Source: Planctomycetota bacterium (lineage in GTDB: Bacteria > Planctomycetota > Planctomycetia > Planctomycetales > Planctomycetaceae). From it: 64,000 nucleotides of DNA. Positions within the stretch are counted from its first letter, which is position 1. Each line of letters begins with the position of its first letter. Below the pieces are notes generated by a model that saw only the letters and a program-made list of their open reading frames with translations, did not search any database and was not told the DNA's origin. The translations under genes and the position numbers were made by a program. Positions 55,029 through 64,000 of this stretch are shown piece by piece. The DNA is taken from positions 1 through 64,000 of the forward strand of contig JAEZFD010000006.1 of assembly GCA_023417655.1 (NCBI GenBank). The letters run 5' to 3'.

Positions 55029-58000
55029 ATGGACGGAAAAGATATCCAACGCTGGTCTATTTCGGCCTTGGCGCTGATATCGATCCTCTACTCTCTCGTC
55101 GTTCTGTGGTACATCCCGACGCAACCATGCATCCCTTTGGGCTGTCTGTTGCCAGAGGCACGTGCCCAAAGCTTGCCCGGCATCGAAATACGTGACACAA
55201 GCCGACTGAAGCTGAAGACAAAGGACGCTTTGAAAATCTGGGGCGAAGTCCCAGAGGTTGGTGACGTCATCGTTGCCGCCTGCGGTCGCCCGATCCGTTC
55301 ATTCACTGAGTGGACACGCTTGCACCGTGATCTGCGGAACTGGAAGGTGGAATCGGGAGCGGTCCTCGCTGCAGGGAAGAATCCGGCCAGAGAAAGCGTC
55401 TCGTCCAACCTAGGTGTCTTCGAATTTCCTGACAAAAACAGAGTGGCCGCGGTCTGGATTATCAAACCGGGACAGGATCAGCCTGTTCTGACCTGCCTGC
55501 CGCTTGTGGCTCCATCGTTATCGGGGGTCTCACTGACGCTGCTCTGGTTCGTTCTCGAACTCTGCGTGCTCGTCGTCGGAGGCGTCGCTTACTGGAACCG
55601 GCCTTTCGATAAACCGTTGCGGACATTCTTTGCGCTGTCCGCTGTGACATTGGCCGCATTCGTCGGAGGAAGCCACTGGACGATTATTGCAGGCAGCCTC
55701 CCGCTGACTTTAGGGTTCGTGATCGCCGGGACATTACTGCCGGCGGTACTACTGCACTTCTTCCTGGCCTACCCCTTTCCGATTGCATGGCGTTCACGAG
55801 CAGTCCGCGGGGTCTATATCATCCCTGCCATTGCTGCGTTTGTACTTTCCATACAGATTCTTGCCGTGAATCTGGTGACGCTCCGCCCGGGACATGGGCC
55901 GTTCAATCAGATGTTGAGCCGCTATGCAAGCGACTTCACGGTCTGGCTCGAACCGATTCTGCGCTACACGATTTTTATCGTGTTCGGGTTTGCGGTCCTT
56001 TACTTTCTGCTGTCGATGGTGGCGATTCAGCGCTGCCTGAAAGTTGCCAGAAATCCGATGGAACTGAATCAGGTTCGCACCTTGATGGGTGCCGCATGTG
56101 TGGCCGCGATTCTGATCAGCTACACCATGTATCTCATCTTTGTGGATCAGGTGAACTTCGCACTCGGTGCCGGTCGTCTGCCGATGTTCGGGGCAAGCTT
56201 GGCCTTCATGCTCGCCTATGCCGTCGGGATTGCCCGGTACAAACTCCTGCTGATTGATCAGGTGGTCTCTCGCGGCGCTTGGTACTACTTCGCCAGCGTG
56301 GGGCTCGCTCTGATCTTTTCAGCATTGATTGCAGTCGGTGCGATGCAGGCTCTGCATCAGGACCTGTCCATCTTCGGTCAGACGGTTCCGCTCATTCTGG
56401 TACTGATGACGGCTGTATTTGTCATGAGCTGGGGCCGTGACGCCCTGCAGCGCGTGCTCGACCGACAGTTCTTCAGTGAAAAGTATCAGCTGGATAAAGC
56501 CCTGAACCGGATGAACAGGGTGATCTCCAGTGTGCTGGAACCAGATGCTGTCGCTGACAGCCTGCTGACATCCTGCAAAGATGTGCTGCATGTCAGCCAC
56601 GTCACACTGTATCTCCGCAAAGGGAATCGATCAGAATTCCGGATGGCTCGATCATGTGGGCAAGGGCAACTCCCGCCGCAGATCAATATCGAGGCCTCCG
56701 TACTCGAATCGCTTGATGCAGATCAGGTGTTGCAGCGAGTTTCGTCAGGCGGAACCCCTGCACAACGGTTATTGCGTCAGCTTCAGGCAGATGTCGTATA
56801 TGGTCTGGAAATGCAGGGCGAGCTTGGGGGCCTGCTCGTGCTAGGTGCCAAACCGAACAATCAGCACTTCTCCGCAGAAGACCTCGCCTTCGTTGGGGCA
56901 ATGGCACGAATTTCTGGTGTCGCACTTCATTGCGCGACCGTTCAGCAGGATGTCGCCCGCCTGAATCAGGACCTGCAGCTGAAGATCAGCAAGATTGATG
57001 ATCAGCACCGCCAGCTCACAGTGCTGCAGAACGAACTTGCATCCCTATCCAAGCCATCGGCCCCGGCAGCAGCGGAGAGTGAGTTCCGGCGTCAGCAGAT
57101 TCGAGGGAACTCACCAGCGATTCTGGCGGTTCTCGAGACCGTGAAGAAGGTCGCACCGACTGACGCTTCTGTTTTGATTCGGGGCGAAAGTGGCACCGGG
57201 AAAGAATTGCTCGCTAGAACCATCCATGACAACAGTACCCGTCGGGATGGTCCGCTGGTCAGCGTTCACTGCGCATCGCTTTCGCCGTCGCTGCTTGAAA
57301 GCGAACTGTTCGGGCATGTCCGCGGAGCATTCACTGACGCACGTCAGGATAAACAGGGTCGCTTCCAGATGGCTGATGGTGGGACGCTGTTTCTCGATGA
57401 AATCGGGGACATTTCACTCGACGTGCAAGTGAAGCTGCTGCGTGTGCTTCAGGAACGAGTCTTCGAACCCGTGGGCAGCACCCAGACCATCGCAGTGAAT
57501 GTCCGCATCGTCGCTGCCACCCATCGCAACCTTGAGCATCTCATCAAGACAGGGCAGTTCCGCGAAGACCTTTTCTATCGCCTGAACGTGATCAGCATCA
57601 CGTTGCCAGCATTGCGAGAGCGCCAGGAAGACCTTTACGAGCTCGCACTGCACTTCCTGCAGAGGTCTTCTGCCAAGACTGGAAAGAGTGTTCTGCACAT
57701 CGACGATGAAGCGATGAAGTGCCTGCACAATTATCATTGGCAGGGGAACATCCGCGAACTGGAAAATGCAATCGAACGTGCCGTGGTCCTCGCGGAAGGA
57801 AACTCAATCCGGCTGCAGGACCTCCCCCTCGCCGTTCAGGATGCCGTCCCCTGGGCCGATCATCAACAGATGGGAATTCCTTCCCTGTCGGCAGTTGGAG
57901 CCGGCGTCGGAACTGAGGGCGGGAATGGCTCGCGGCGTCGAAAAGCACATGAGGAACGGCAGGCGCTGGCCGACGCTCTGCAGCATTGTCAGGGGAATAA

Positions 58001-58076
58001 GGCTGAAGCGGCACGTCTTCTTGGAATTCCCCGCAGCACCTTCTTCAGCAAGCTGAAAAAGCACGGGCTCGGCTGA
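55029..58076 (+). CDS. Membrane-embedded sigma-54 activator (PDZ-like / TM / GAF / AAA+ / Fis HTH)
   Basis: About 1015 residues from the ATG at 55029; a TTG at 55008 is the alternative. Neither start has a Shine-Dalgarno site. TM1 spans about 10-27 (SISALALISILYSLVVLWYI). An extracytoplasmic PDZ-like domain covers about 45-150 (WGEVPEVGDVIVAACGRPI). About eight membrane helices follow (160-470), then a GAF domain (about 500-640) and a short coiled coil. The sigma-54 AAA+ domain (about 700-940) has Walker A GESGTGKE, a GAFTDA loop (canonical GAFTGA), GGTLFLDEIGD and FREDLFYRLNVI. The C-terminal Fis-type HTH is KAEAARLLGIPRSTFFSKLKKHG. No receiver domain. It likely senses an envelope signal and activates sigma-54 transcription from the membrane. 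The target is inferred to be the divergent small RNA. Confidence 0.85.
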   Translation: MDGKDIQRWSISALALISILYSLVVLWYIPTQPCIPLGCLLPEARAQSLPGIEIRDTSRLKLKTKDALKIWGEVPEVGDVIVAACGRPIRSFTEWTRLHRDLRNWKVESGAVLAAGKNPARESVSSNLGVFEFPDKNRVAAVWIIKPGQDQPVLTCLPLVAPSLSGVSLTLLWFVLELCVLVVGGVAYWNRPFDKPLRTFFALSAVTLAAFVGGSHWTIIAGSLPLTLGFVIAGTLLPAVLLHFFLAYPFPIAWRSRAVRGVYIIPAIAAFVLSIQILAVNLVTLRPGHGPFNQMLSRYASDFTVWLEPILRYTIFIVFGFAVLYFLLSMVAIQRCLKVARNPMELNQVRTLMGAACVAAILISYTMYLIFVDQVNFALGAGRLPMFGASLAFMLAYAVGIARYKLLLIDQVVSRGAWYYFASVGLALIFSALIAVGAMQALHQDLSIFGQTVPLILVLMTAVFVMSWGRDALQRVLDRQFFSEKYQLDKALNRMNRVISSVLEPDAVADSLLTSCKDVLHVSHVTLYLRKGNRSEFRMARSCGQGQLPPQINIEASVLESLDADQVLQRVSSGGTPAQRLLRQLQADVVYGLEMQGELGGLLVLGAKPNNQHFSAEDLAFVGAMARISGVALHCATVQQDVARLNQDLQLKISKIDDQHRQLTVLQNELASLSKPSAPAAAESEFRRQQIRGNSPAILAVLETVKKVAPTDASVLIRGESGTGKELLARTIHDNSTRRDGPLVSVHCASLSPSLLESELFGHVRGAFTDARQDKQGRFQMADGGTLFLDEIGDISLDVQVKLLRVLQERVFEPVGSTQTIAVNVRIVAATHRNLEHLIKTGQFREDLFYRLNVISITLPALRERQEDLYELALHFLQRSSAKTGKSVLHIDDEAMKCLHNYHWQGNIRELENAIERAVVLAEGNSIRLQDLPLAVQDAVPWADHQQMGIPSLSAVGAGVGTEGGNGSRRRKAHEERQALADALQHCQGNKAEAARLLGIPRSTFFSKLKKHGLG

Positions 58077-58365
58077 TTGCCCCTCCCGACTGATCGATGC
58101 AGTTGCCGTCGCGGTGATTGCAGCACAACTTCCGCTGCACACACGGAAAGAGAGTTTTCTATTGCTGAACTCTCTGTCGACTGGTGGGTTCTTTGCTCCC
58201 TTCGACTTGCTGATGAAATGCCGTACACTTCTGCAATGGCGTAAGAACAGTAAGAGTGTTCTCTGACATCTGCGGGGCGTCGACAGCATCTGAAGCCGTC
58301 GAAACCTCTCGGTCAAACTTCAACACACACACACCACTCAGCGGCACATCAAGACGGGATCCGGT

Positions 58366-59082
58366 ATGTCCTTCCTGACTGAACTGGCGAAATACGACAC
58401 TCCCACAGTCTGCAATGTCATCGAGCTTTTTGATGTCCGTCCTCGAAACACCGGATATATGGACGGGTCGATCAAGGCCTGTTTTCCTGCTCTGCCTCCG
58501 ATGGTCGGGTACGCTCTGACCTCAACGTTCCGCAGTATGGCACCTCCTCCGAGCGGGGCTGAGTACGGCGGACTCACAGACCAGATTGAACGGTTCGCAG
58601 ACATGCCTGGTCCGCCGGTCGTCGTGTTTCAGGATCTCGATCTCCCCGTCGCTTCTGCGACGTTCGGAGAAGTGATGTGCACCATGTACAAATCATTTGG
58701 CTCGTCTGGACTGATTACATCCGGGGCGGGTCGCGATCTCGATCAGGTGCGGCCGCTGAACTTCCCTGCCTTCACCAGCGGCACCATCTGCTCTCACGGC
58801 TATTGCCATATTCCGCAGATTAACGTTCCTGTCACCGTGGGCGGGATTGCGATTTTTCCCGGTGACCTTCTCCATGGCGACTGCAATGGAGTCACCACGA
58901 TTCCGCTGGAAATTGCCAGCGAAATCCCGGATGCCTGCGCGGAACTGATGGCCGCCGAGCAGGTTGTCCTCGAATATTGTCGCGGTGAAGTCCGCACTCC
59001 ACAGGGACTGATCGCCGCGAGAAAAGAATGCAATGATCTCATCGGTACTCTCGCCAAACGCCTCCGTCGCAAGAAGGCGTAG
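58366..59082 (+). CDS. RraA-like family protein
   Basis: A 238-residue protein of the RraA/HMG-aldolase-like superfamily. It opens with YDTPTVCNVIELFDVRP. The active-site region contains FGEVMCTMYKSFGSSGLITSGAGRDLDQVR, with the conserved G-x-R-D metal and pyruvate-binding residues. A later GDLLHGDCNGVTTIPLEIA matches the family. Members include RNase E inhibitor RraA and 4-hydroxy-4-methyl-2-oxoglutarate aldolases; sequence alone does not separate them. Cytoplasmic. It lies upstream of alanine dehydrogenase, 134 bp apart on the same strand. Confidence 0.85.
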   Translation: MSFLTELAKYDTPTVCNVIELFDVRPRNTGYMDGSIKACFPALPPMVGYALTSTFRSMAPPPSGAEYGGLTDQIERFADMPGPPVVVFQDLDLPVASATFGEVMCTMYKSFGSSGLITSGAGRDLDQVRPLNFPAFTSGTICSHGYCHIPQINVPVTVGGIAIFPGDLLHGDCNGVTTIPLEIASEIPDACAELMAAEQVVLEYCRGEVRTPQGLIAARKECNDLIGTLAKRLRRKKA

Positions 59083-59216
59083 GGAAGTCGCGACGTCCTC
59101 ACGGGCGTGAGTTCGCAGTCTTACATCAGACGGCTCACGTTCAGTATCGGACTCTGATCGAACAGGATCTCATTCTTCAGGTGAAGATGCCGGGGACGAA
59201 ACAGAAGAGGTCTCAC

Positions 59217-60323
59217 ATGCTGGTCGGTGTTCTTCGTGAATTAAAGACGGATGAGTACCGTGTCGCGATGCTCCCGGTTGGCGTCGACGAACTGACTCGG
59301 GCTGGTCATCAGGTTTTGGTGCAGACCGGAGCCGGCATCGGGAGCGGTATTTCCGATGAGGAGTATCTGCAGCACGGGGCGAAGATCGTCCAGTCGGCTG
59401 ACGAGGTGTTCCAGCAGGCCGATCTGATCGTAAAAGTGAAGGAGCCTATGCCGGATGAGTGGAGCCGGTTGCGTTCCGGGCAAATGCTCTTCACTTATTT
59501 TCACTTTGCTGCCAGCGAGGACCTGACTCGCGGAGTGATGCAAAGCGGGGCCACCGCACTCGCATATGAAACGCTGACGGGACCGAACGGAAGTCTCCCG
59601 CTGCTGACTCCAATGAGCGAAGTCGCGGGCCGAATGAGTATTCAACAAGGAGCCAAATTCCTCGAACGCCCACAAGAGGGTCGGGGAATTCTGCTCAGTG
59701 GAGTCCCCGGAGTACAACCAGCACAGATCCTCATTCTCGGAGGCGGCACGGTCGGCAAGAACGCGGCACAAATCGCCGCCGGATTTCAGGCGGATGTGGT
59801 CATTACCGACGTCAACGTCGACAGACTTCGTTATCTCGAAGACATCCTGCCTTCCAATGTGACCACGCTCTATTCTGATCGGCACAACATCCGCCAGCAG
59901 TTGCAGTTTGCGGATCTGGTCATCGGGGCCATCCTGATTCCCGGTGCCAAGGCCCCGCGACTCGTTAGCCGTGAAGACTTGAAGATCATGAAGCCCGGTG
60001 CAGTCGTGATCGACGTCTGCATTGATCAGGGAGGCTGCTTCGAAACCAGTCGCCCGACGACGCATTCCAATCCGACGTACGTCGTGGACGGAATCGTGCA
60101 TTATTGCGTGACCAATATGCCCGGCGCTGTGGGACGCACGAGTACGTATGCTCTGTGCAATGTGACCTCACCATACATTCTGGAGATCGCGAACCACGGC
60201 CTTCGGGGAGCGTGTGCGCGATTCCCGGGTCTTGCGCAAGCGGTGAATATCGATCAGGGGAATGTCACTAACCAGGCCGTCGCGACCACGTTTGGTCTGC
60301 CATTTGTCCACTGGCAGCCATAA
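59217..60323 (+). CDS. ald: Alanine dehydrogenase
   Basis: A 368-residue NAD-dependent enzyme that interconverts L-alanine with pyruvate and ammonia. From the ATG at 59217 the catalytic residues fall at K75 (VKVKEPM) and H96 (FTYFHFA), the family numbering, which supports this start over the upstream 59181. The NAD motif ILGGGTVGKNAAQ is near residue 175. MKPGAVVIDVCIDQGG and the C-terminal VTNMPGAVGRTSTYALCNVT are conserved. Cytoplasmic. A weak stem-loop, AAAGAG...CTCTTT, follows the stop (60329-60347). Confidence 0.95.
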   Translation: MLVGVLRELKTDEYRVAMLPVGVDELTRAGHQVLVQTGAGIGSGISDEEYLQHGAKIVQSADEVFQQADLIVKVKEPMPDEWSRLRSGQMLFTYFHFAASEDLTRGVMQSGATALAYETLTGPNGSLPLLTPMSEVAGRMSIQQGAKFLERPQEGRGILLSGVPGVQPAQILILGGGTVGKNAAQIAAGFQADVVITDVNVDRLRYLEDILPSNVTTLYSDRHNIRQQLQFADLVIGAILIPGAKAPRLVSREDLKIMKPGAVVIDVCIDQGGCFETSRPTTHSNPTYVVDGIVHYCVTNMPGAVGRTSTYALCNVTSPYILEIANHGLRGACARFPGLAQAVNIDQGNVTNQAVATTFGLPFVHWQP

Positions 60324-60436
60324 AATCGAAAGAGACCAAAGCTCTTTAATGGTTTTCAGATTCGGAAAGCCACTGGCCCGAGGCGGCTTACCCTGTTGTC
60401 TCGCGAAACGAAGTTTTCAGTAATCATTCACGCGAC

Positions 60437-62947
60437 ATGCAGCTCCCTATTCGATTGCTGAATCTCGCGACTCGACTCGCGGTGTCCCTGCTGCTATTCG
60501 TGACGGGGACGGTACTGGCTCAAGACCCTGACGCGATCCGCCAGTACGGAGAAGCGATTCGAGCTCGATCCCTCTTCCTTGTCGGTGAAGAGGATTTTCT
60601 CAGGCGTCTTGAAAACCCAAAACTCTCCCCCGCTCAACGCACTGCGATTTCATTGCAGCTTTCACGCATGCTGTTCGAGCACGGCATCCTGGAAATTGGA
60701 CAGGGTCGAAAGCAGCTCTGGGACCGCTCTCTGCAGACGTTAAAAACGCTCATTGAGAGCGAATCAGAACCGTCGGAAAAAGCCGAACTGCGTGTCGAAC
60801 CCGCGATTCTTGAAAGTGAACAGGCAGGGATCGTCGCATGGGAAGCAACCCTCTCACCTGAAAGCATCGCCCTCCGAGACGATGCCATCGCGCGACTGTC
60901 CTCTGCCGTGAAATCCCTACAGGTTCAACTTCAGGAATTGTCGATGAGCAGTTCCTGGCCGAAGCGTGATCGCGAAAGCCCCGCTGTTCTGGAACGCCTG
61001 AGAACTCAGAACAGGCAGCGTTTGCAATTGCATCGTGCGGAATGTGACCTCTGGAACGCCCAACTGACGGAGGATCCCCGAAAACGGATCTCACTGCTTA
61101 TCGACGTCGAAAATCAACTTGAGAACATCGGCCGCATCGCTGGCGACCCGGAAACGACATTCAACCTTCTGATCTTCAAGATCCGACGGGCGAGACTGGC
61201 CAATAACGAAAAACTTTTCGAACAACTGCTGACGGCGTCCCAGACCGGGCGCATGAACATCAGCGATCAGGATGCCCTCCTCTCGGAACGACTGAGAATG
61301 GAGTTTGCACGGGGGGATCTGGCTGCGGCATTTGATCTCCTGAGAGCGCGGCTCAAGGAAGATACGGCCCCGAGTTCTGAACTGCGGGCAGTCGCCGTCC
61401 ATGGGCTGCTACTCGCCTCGGATCAGGCACTCCAAGCCGGGAAGACGCAGGATGCCAATGATTTTCTGGAACAGGCACGACGCCAGCACGACAGAGTCTC
61501 TGGACGGTGGCGGCTGGAATCAGGCACCCGACTCCAGAGATTCCAACAGGATCAGGAGTATGGCCCTGAAGTGGCACAATTCGTACGCCAGGCAAATGCA
61601 GAATGGCATTCGAATCATCGGGATCAGGCAGCGGAACGCTTCGCTCAGGCCAGTCGAGCAGCAATCACCGCCGGCAAAACAGACCAGGCGTTCTCGCTGG
61701 GCCTGCAGTCTGTTGCATTGCTGATTGAACTGTCCAACTGGAATTCAGCCGACGCTCTGCTTTCGGAATTATTGAAACAGTCCCCCCAGCACGCCCGGGC
61801 CGCAGATGCTGACCTTTTGCGTTGTTATGTCCTGGGCCGAACCGATCCGTCCGGTCAAGCCTTTCAGCAGGCCGCGCAGGAACACCTCCGCCGGTTTTCC
61901 GATTCCGTGACTCGTTGGGATGTCATCCGGATGCTCGGGGCATCGAAGGAAGCTAGGTCCCCTGCCGAAGCCATCGCCTGGTACAGACAGATTCCGGATG
62001 ATCAACCGCTTCGAAACACTGCAGACCTGCGGACGCTGTCTCTCTATCTCGCGGGCCTGGCTCAGCCGTGGTTGAAAGACTCCAGCGAACAGCAGTCGGA
62101 GTGCCGTGAGGCGATTCGACGCGTCGAACAACGCCTGAAGAGAATTCCGAGCCCGTGGACCACAGAGCAATGTCAGATCGGACTGCTCGCCGTCCGACTG
62201 CTCTCGTCTCCCCTCTTCAGTGCACGGTCAGAGGCACAAACGATGTTGGCCTCACTGCAATCTCAGGTGGACGCCCAGCAGGCACTCTCGTCGCGGCGGC
62301 AGGAACAACTCTCGCAGGAATGGCAGGGAATCCAGAAATCGGTCATTCAGCTTCGGGTAGTAGCACTCGCAGCGGAAGGAGATCTGGCCGCAGCGCGGAC
62401 CTTGCTCCAGTCGATGCTCACAGGCGATACGATTCTGCTGATGAATGTCTTGTCCGGATTGAACGAAGTCGCGACCCAGCTACCGGCGGACCAACTTTAT
62501 GAACTCGGACATTTAAGACTGCAAATCATCCGCGCATTAGCGCCGCGAAGAGAGTCATTCACCCCAGACCAGCAGATGATCTTTGATCGCATCACGGCGG
62601 AATCTTACTTTGCAGCGGAAGACTGGGCGGGGGCAATTAGTTCCTACACGAAGCTCTCTTCGCAGTATGCAGATCGGAAGGAGTTCGTCTCACCGCTGAT
62701 TCAGGCATTATTAAAGCAAGGGCTGCGCGAGGATCTGAATCGAGCCTTGGCTTTGTCTCGCCAGTTAGAACGCCAATTAAAATCCGGAAGCACTGAGTGG
62801 ATTGCTGCCCGAATTCAGCAGGCAGAGATTCTTAAGTTGCAAGGTGACGTCGCCTCGGCAAGAAAGTTGATTGCAGTCACCCGAACTCTCTATCCGCAGA
62901 TGGGATCTCCGGAGCTGAAACTCCGCGCTGAACAAGTGCTGCAATAA
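60437..62947 (+). CDS. Exported helical-repeat protein of unknown function
   Basis: An 836-residue exported protein with a signal peptide (about 1-28, AVSLLLFVTGTVLAQDP). The rest is almost entirely alpha-helical, rich in Leu, Ala, Gln and Arg, with TPR-like spacing (for example RDQAAERFAQASRAAITAGKTDQAFSLGLQSVALL and EDWAGAISSYTKLSSQYADRKEF). No enzyme motif is visible. Planctomycetes encode several such long secreted TPR proteins, probably scaffolds in the envelope. It is followed by 690 bp without a confident gene. Start at the ATG at 60437. Confidence 0.75.
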   Translation: MQLPIRLLNLATRLAVSLLLFVTGTVLAQDPDAIRQYGEAIRARSLFLVGEEDFLRRLENPKLSPAQRTAISLQLSRMLFEHGILEIGQGRKQLWDRSLQTLKTLIESESEPSEKAELRVEPAILESEQAGIVAWEATLSPESIALRDDAIARLSSAVKSLQVQLQELSMSSSWPKRDRESPAVLERLRTQNRQRLQLHRAECDLWNAQLTEDPRKRISLLIDVENQLENIGRIAGDPETTFNLLIFKIRRARLANNEKLFEQLLTASQTGRMNISDQDALLSERLRMEFARGDLAAAFDLLRARLKEDTAPSSELRAVAVHGLLLASDQALQAGKTQDANDFLEQARRQHDRVSGRWRLESGTRLQRFQQDQEYGPEVAQFVRQANAEWHSNHRDQAAERFAQASRAAITAGKTDQAFSLGLQSVALLIELSNWNSADALLSELLKQSPQHARAADADLLRCYVLGRTDPSGQAFQQAAQEHLRRFSDSVTRWDVIRMLGASKEARSPAEAIAWYRQIPDDQPLRNTADLRTLSLYLAGLAQPWLKDSSEQQSECREAIRRVEQRLKRIPSPWTTEQCQIGLLAVRLLSSPLFSARSEAQTMLASLQSQVDAQQALSSRRQEQLSQEWQGIQKSVIQLRVVALAAEGDLAAARTLLQSMLTGDTILLMNVLSGLNEVATQLPADQLYELGHLRLQIIRALAPRRESFTPDQQMIFDRITAESYFAAEDWAGAISSYTKLSSQYADRKEFVSPLIQALLKQGLREDLNRALALSRQLERQLKSGSTEWIAARIQQAEILKLQGDVASARKLIAVTRTLYPQMGSPELKLRAEQVLQ

Positions 62948-63637
62948 GCTGGCTAATGAGCGACGGCTCGCATTCACAGAGTCGGGCAATGCACATCTCG
63001 CATTGCTTCATGAGACGAGGGAACGGTTCATTAGCAACATCTCGCCGTCGCTCTGGTGCGGCTGCCTCGTTCACCGGAATCTTCCTCGTGCTCGAGGTCA
63101 TGGGGGAAACCCCCGTTAATCACTCAACTTCGACCTGCAATGTCTGCCGCTTGCCGACGACAACTCGCAAAGATTGCATGTGAGTTTCTTGAAATGTCCC
63201 GCTGACCTGATGACGACATTCTTAAAGTTGTGGGGGGACACTGATTTTGCCATGTTCCGCCGGAACCTCGCGATCATCTGAAGAGGTCATGCCCCTTAGA
63301 CATGGGTCGAGAAAGGTCTCCTGAAAAGGGGATCTGTCGCCCGTTTGTCTCGGGAAGAAGGAAAGATGATCCGAAGGACGTTTGCGCGCCGATGGAAAGC
63401 TATGCGGCTTTCTCTTCATCCAAATTCCCCCAGAACGAGAACTTCAACCGAGTTTTCGACATTCTGGAAGAACCGGGCAACATACGCAGATTGCAGTAAT
63501 AGAGCAGAGGATTCGGGAGACAAAGCGTGAATCGACTGAACTGTTAAGGCAAGCGAAAAACGCAGATCAAGAATGGAACGAGCGGCTTCCGATCTGACTG
63601 ACGGAATGCCTCTCAATTCCACGAGGAGTTCTTCGAC
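62948..63637. other. Long intergenic region with overlapping hairpins
   Basis: About 690 bp without a confident gene. GCTAATGA (62952-62959) can pair with TCATTAGC (63028-63035), while the overlapping GAGCGACGG (62958-62966) can pair with CCGTCGCTC (63045-63053); these pairings cannot nest. Further on, GTTCC...GGAAC (63254-63266) and CCCCTT/AGAC with GTCT/AAGGGG (63292-63331) form hairpins in the leader of the lipoprotein gene. Short frames here lack ribosome-binding sites. Confidence 0.4.
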
Positions 63638-64000
63638 ATGGCGGTCACTAATTTAAAGCGAAAATGGCTTTCGCTGCTGGCACTCGCACCGATGCTCGGT
63701 TGCGCGACGTTTCAGGATGTCCATTACGAACATTCCCAGAAGCTCCGAACCGAATGCGCATACTGGAAGTATCGCTGGTCGACGGGCGAGTCGGTGGGCT
63801 CCGACTATGGTAAAGGCTGGAAAGCCGGATATCTGGATGTTCTGACGGGCGGCGACGGGCAGCCACCGCTTGTCGCTCCGAAGTGCTATTGGGCCCCTTC
63901 TCAGATCACAAAGCACTGCGACGAGAAACGCCAGGAATGGTATCTCGGTTTCCAGGACGGGGCGATGATGGCTTCGCTGGAACCAGATACGCATTACATC
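63638..64000 (+). CDS. Lipoprotein of unknown function (partial)
   Basis: Starts at the ATG at 63638 with ACGAGGAG upstream and runs off the window. The N-terminus MAVTNLKRKWLSLLALAPMLGCATF is a lipoprotein signal with acylated Cys at residue 22. The mature part is aromatic- and glycine-rich (WKYRWSTGESVGSDYGKGWKAGYLDVL, WYLGFQDGAMMASL), resembling small planctomycete envelope proteins of unknown function. Two G-x-x-x-G helix pairs suggest oligomer contacts. No known family recognised. Confidence 0.8.
   Translation, partial: MAVTNLKRKWLSLLALAPMLGCATFQDVHYEHSQKLRTECAYWKYRWSTGESVGSDYGKGWKAGYLDVLTGGDGQPPLVAPKCYWAPSQITKHCDEKRQEWYLGFQDGAMMASLEPDTHYI

Noticed and set aside
59241..60101. 286-codon open frame on minus inside ald
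   Set aside because: Antisense shadow of alanine dehydrogenase; no ribosome-binding site and no protein-like motifs.
62956..63183. 75-codon frame after the secreted repeat protein
   Set aside because: Starts within the overlapping hairpin region, without a ribosome-binding site and without protein-like features.

Overview
The window is a piece of a planctomycete chromosome, most likely family Planctomycetaceae. I could not determine the genus. The evidence is a cysteine-rich YTV-type cell-wall protein (21202-22566), a GDSL/TIGR02604/HEAT fusion (12829-15504), DUF1080 and sialate-esterase type secreted enzymes, a very large repeat-bearing secretin (42091-46974), and short dispersed operons with moderately high GC. 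There is no rRNA, convincing tRNA, CRISPR array, insertion sequence or prophage. It reads as ordinary chromosome with one unusual regulatory locus.

Layout. 1-5000, minus strand: partial sialate O-acetylesterase, PyrK-like protein, an unrecognised protein, a DUF3817 membrane protein and L-2-hydroxyglutarate oxidase. 5.3-7 kb: csrA and a WecA/TagO-type glycosyl-1-phosphate transferase. 7-11 kb: an Rrf2 regulator divergent from flavohemoglobin hmp, followed by a secreted c-type haem protein and a DinB-fold protein. 11-20 kb: S41 protease, the GDSL fusion protein, a BatA/VWA plus DUF58 pair, and a TIM-barrel isomerase. 21-27 kb: YTV protein, peroxiredoxin, DUF2007 protein, RlmB with a nitroreductase, and MurJ. 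27.7-35 kb: beta carbonic anhydrase, two transglutaminase-like proteins, an MDR dehydrogenase, a DUF1080 protein, SucD without SucC, a HEPN plus BolA-like pair, and a Tat-exported SGNH hydrolase. 35.5-50 kb: OsmC, an alpha/beta hydrolase, Mfd, a PpiC/SurA-type lipoprotein, the giant secretin and ClpB. 50-54.6 kb: an MFS transporter, HisS with a YkgJ-type cysteine-cluster protein, and an AAA ATPase. 54.7-58 kb: the locus described next. 58-64 kb: an RraA-like protein, alanine dehydrogenase, a secreted helical-repeat protein and a partial lipoprotein.

The most interesting locus is 54.70-58.08 kb. On the minus strand a sigma-54-like -24/-12 element (54852-54867) is followed about 12 nt later by a sequence that folds into a long rod. 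Its 5' and 3' ends pair over 17-20 bp, an inner stem pairs over 8 bp, and it ends in a run of seven U. This predicts an unannotated structured RNA of about 141 nt. Divergent to it lies a membrane-embedded sigma-54 activator (one N-terminal membrane anchor, a PDZ-like extracytoplasmic domain, several membrane segments, GAF, AAA+, Fis-type HTH). Between them are repeated TTTCGGCGC elements. One forms a 17-nt palindrome near -50 of the RNA promoter, and others sit on the predicted start site of the activator's own sigma-70-like promoter. The layout suggests an envelope-sensing, self-limiting switch that fires a small RNA through sigma-54. This is inference from sequence only.
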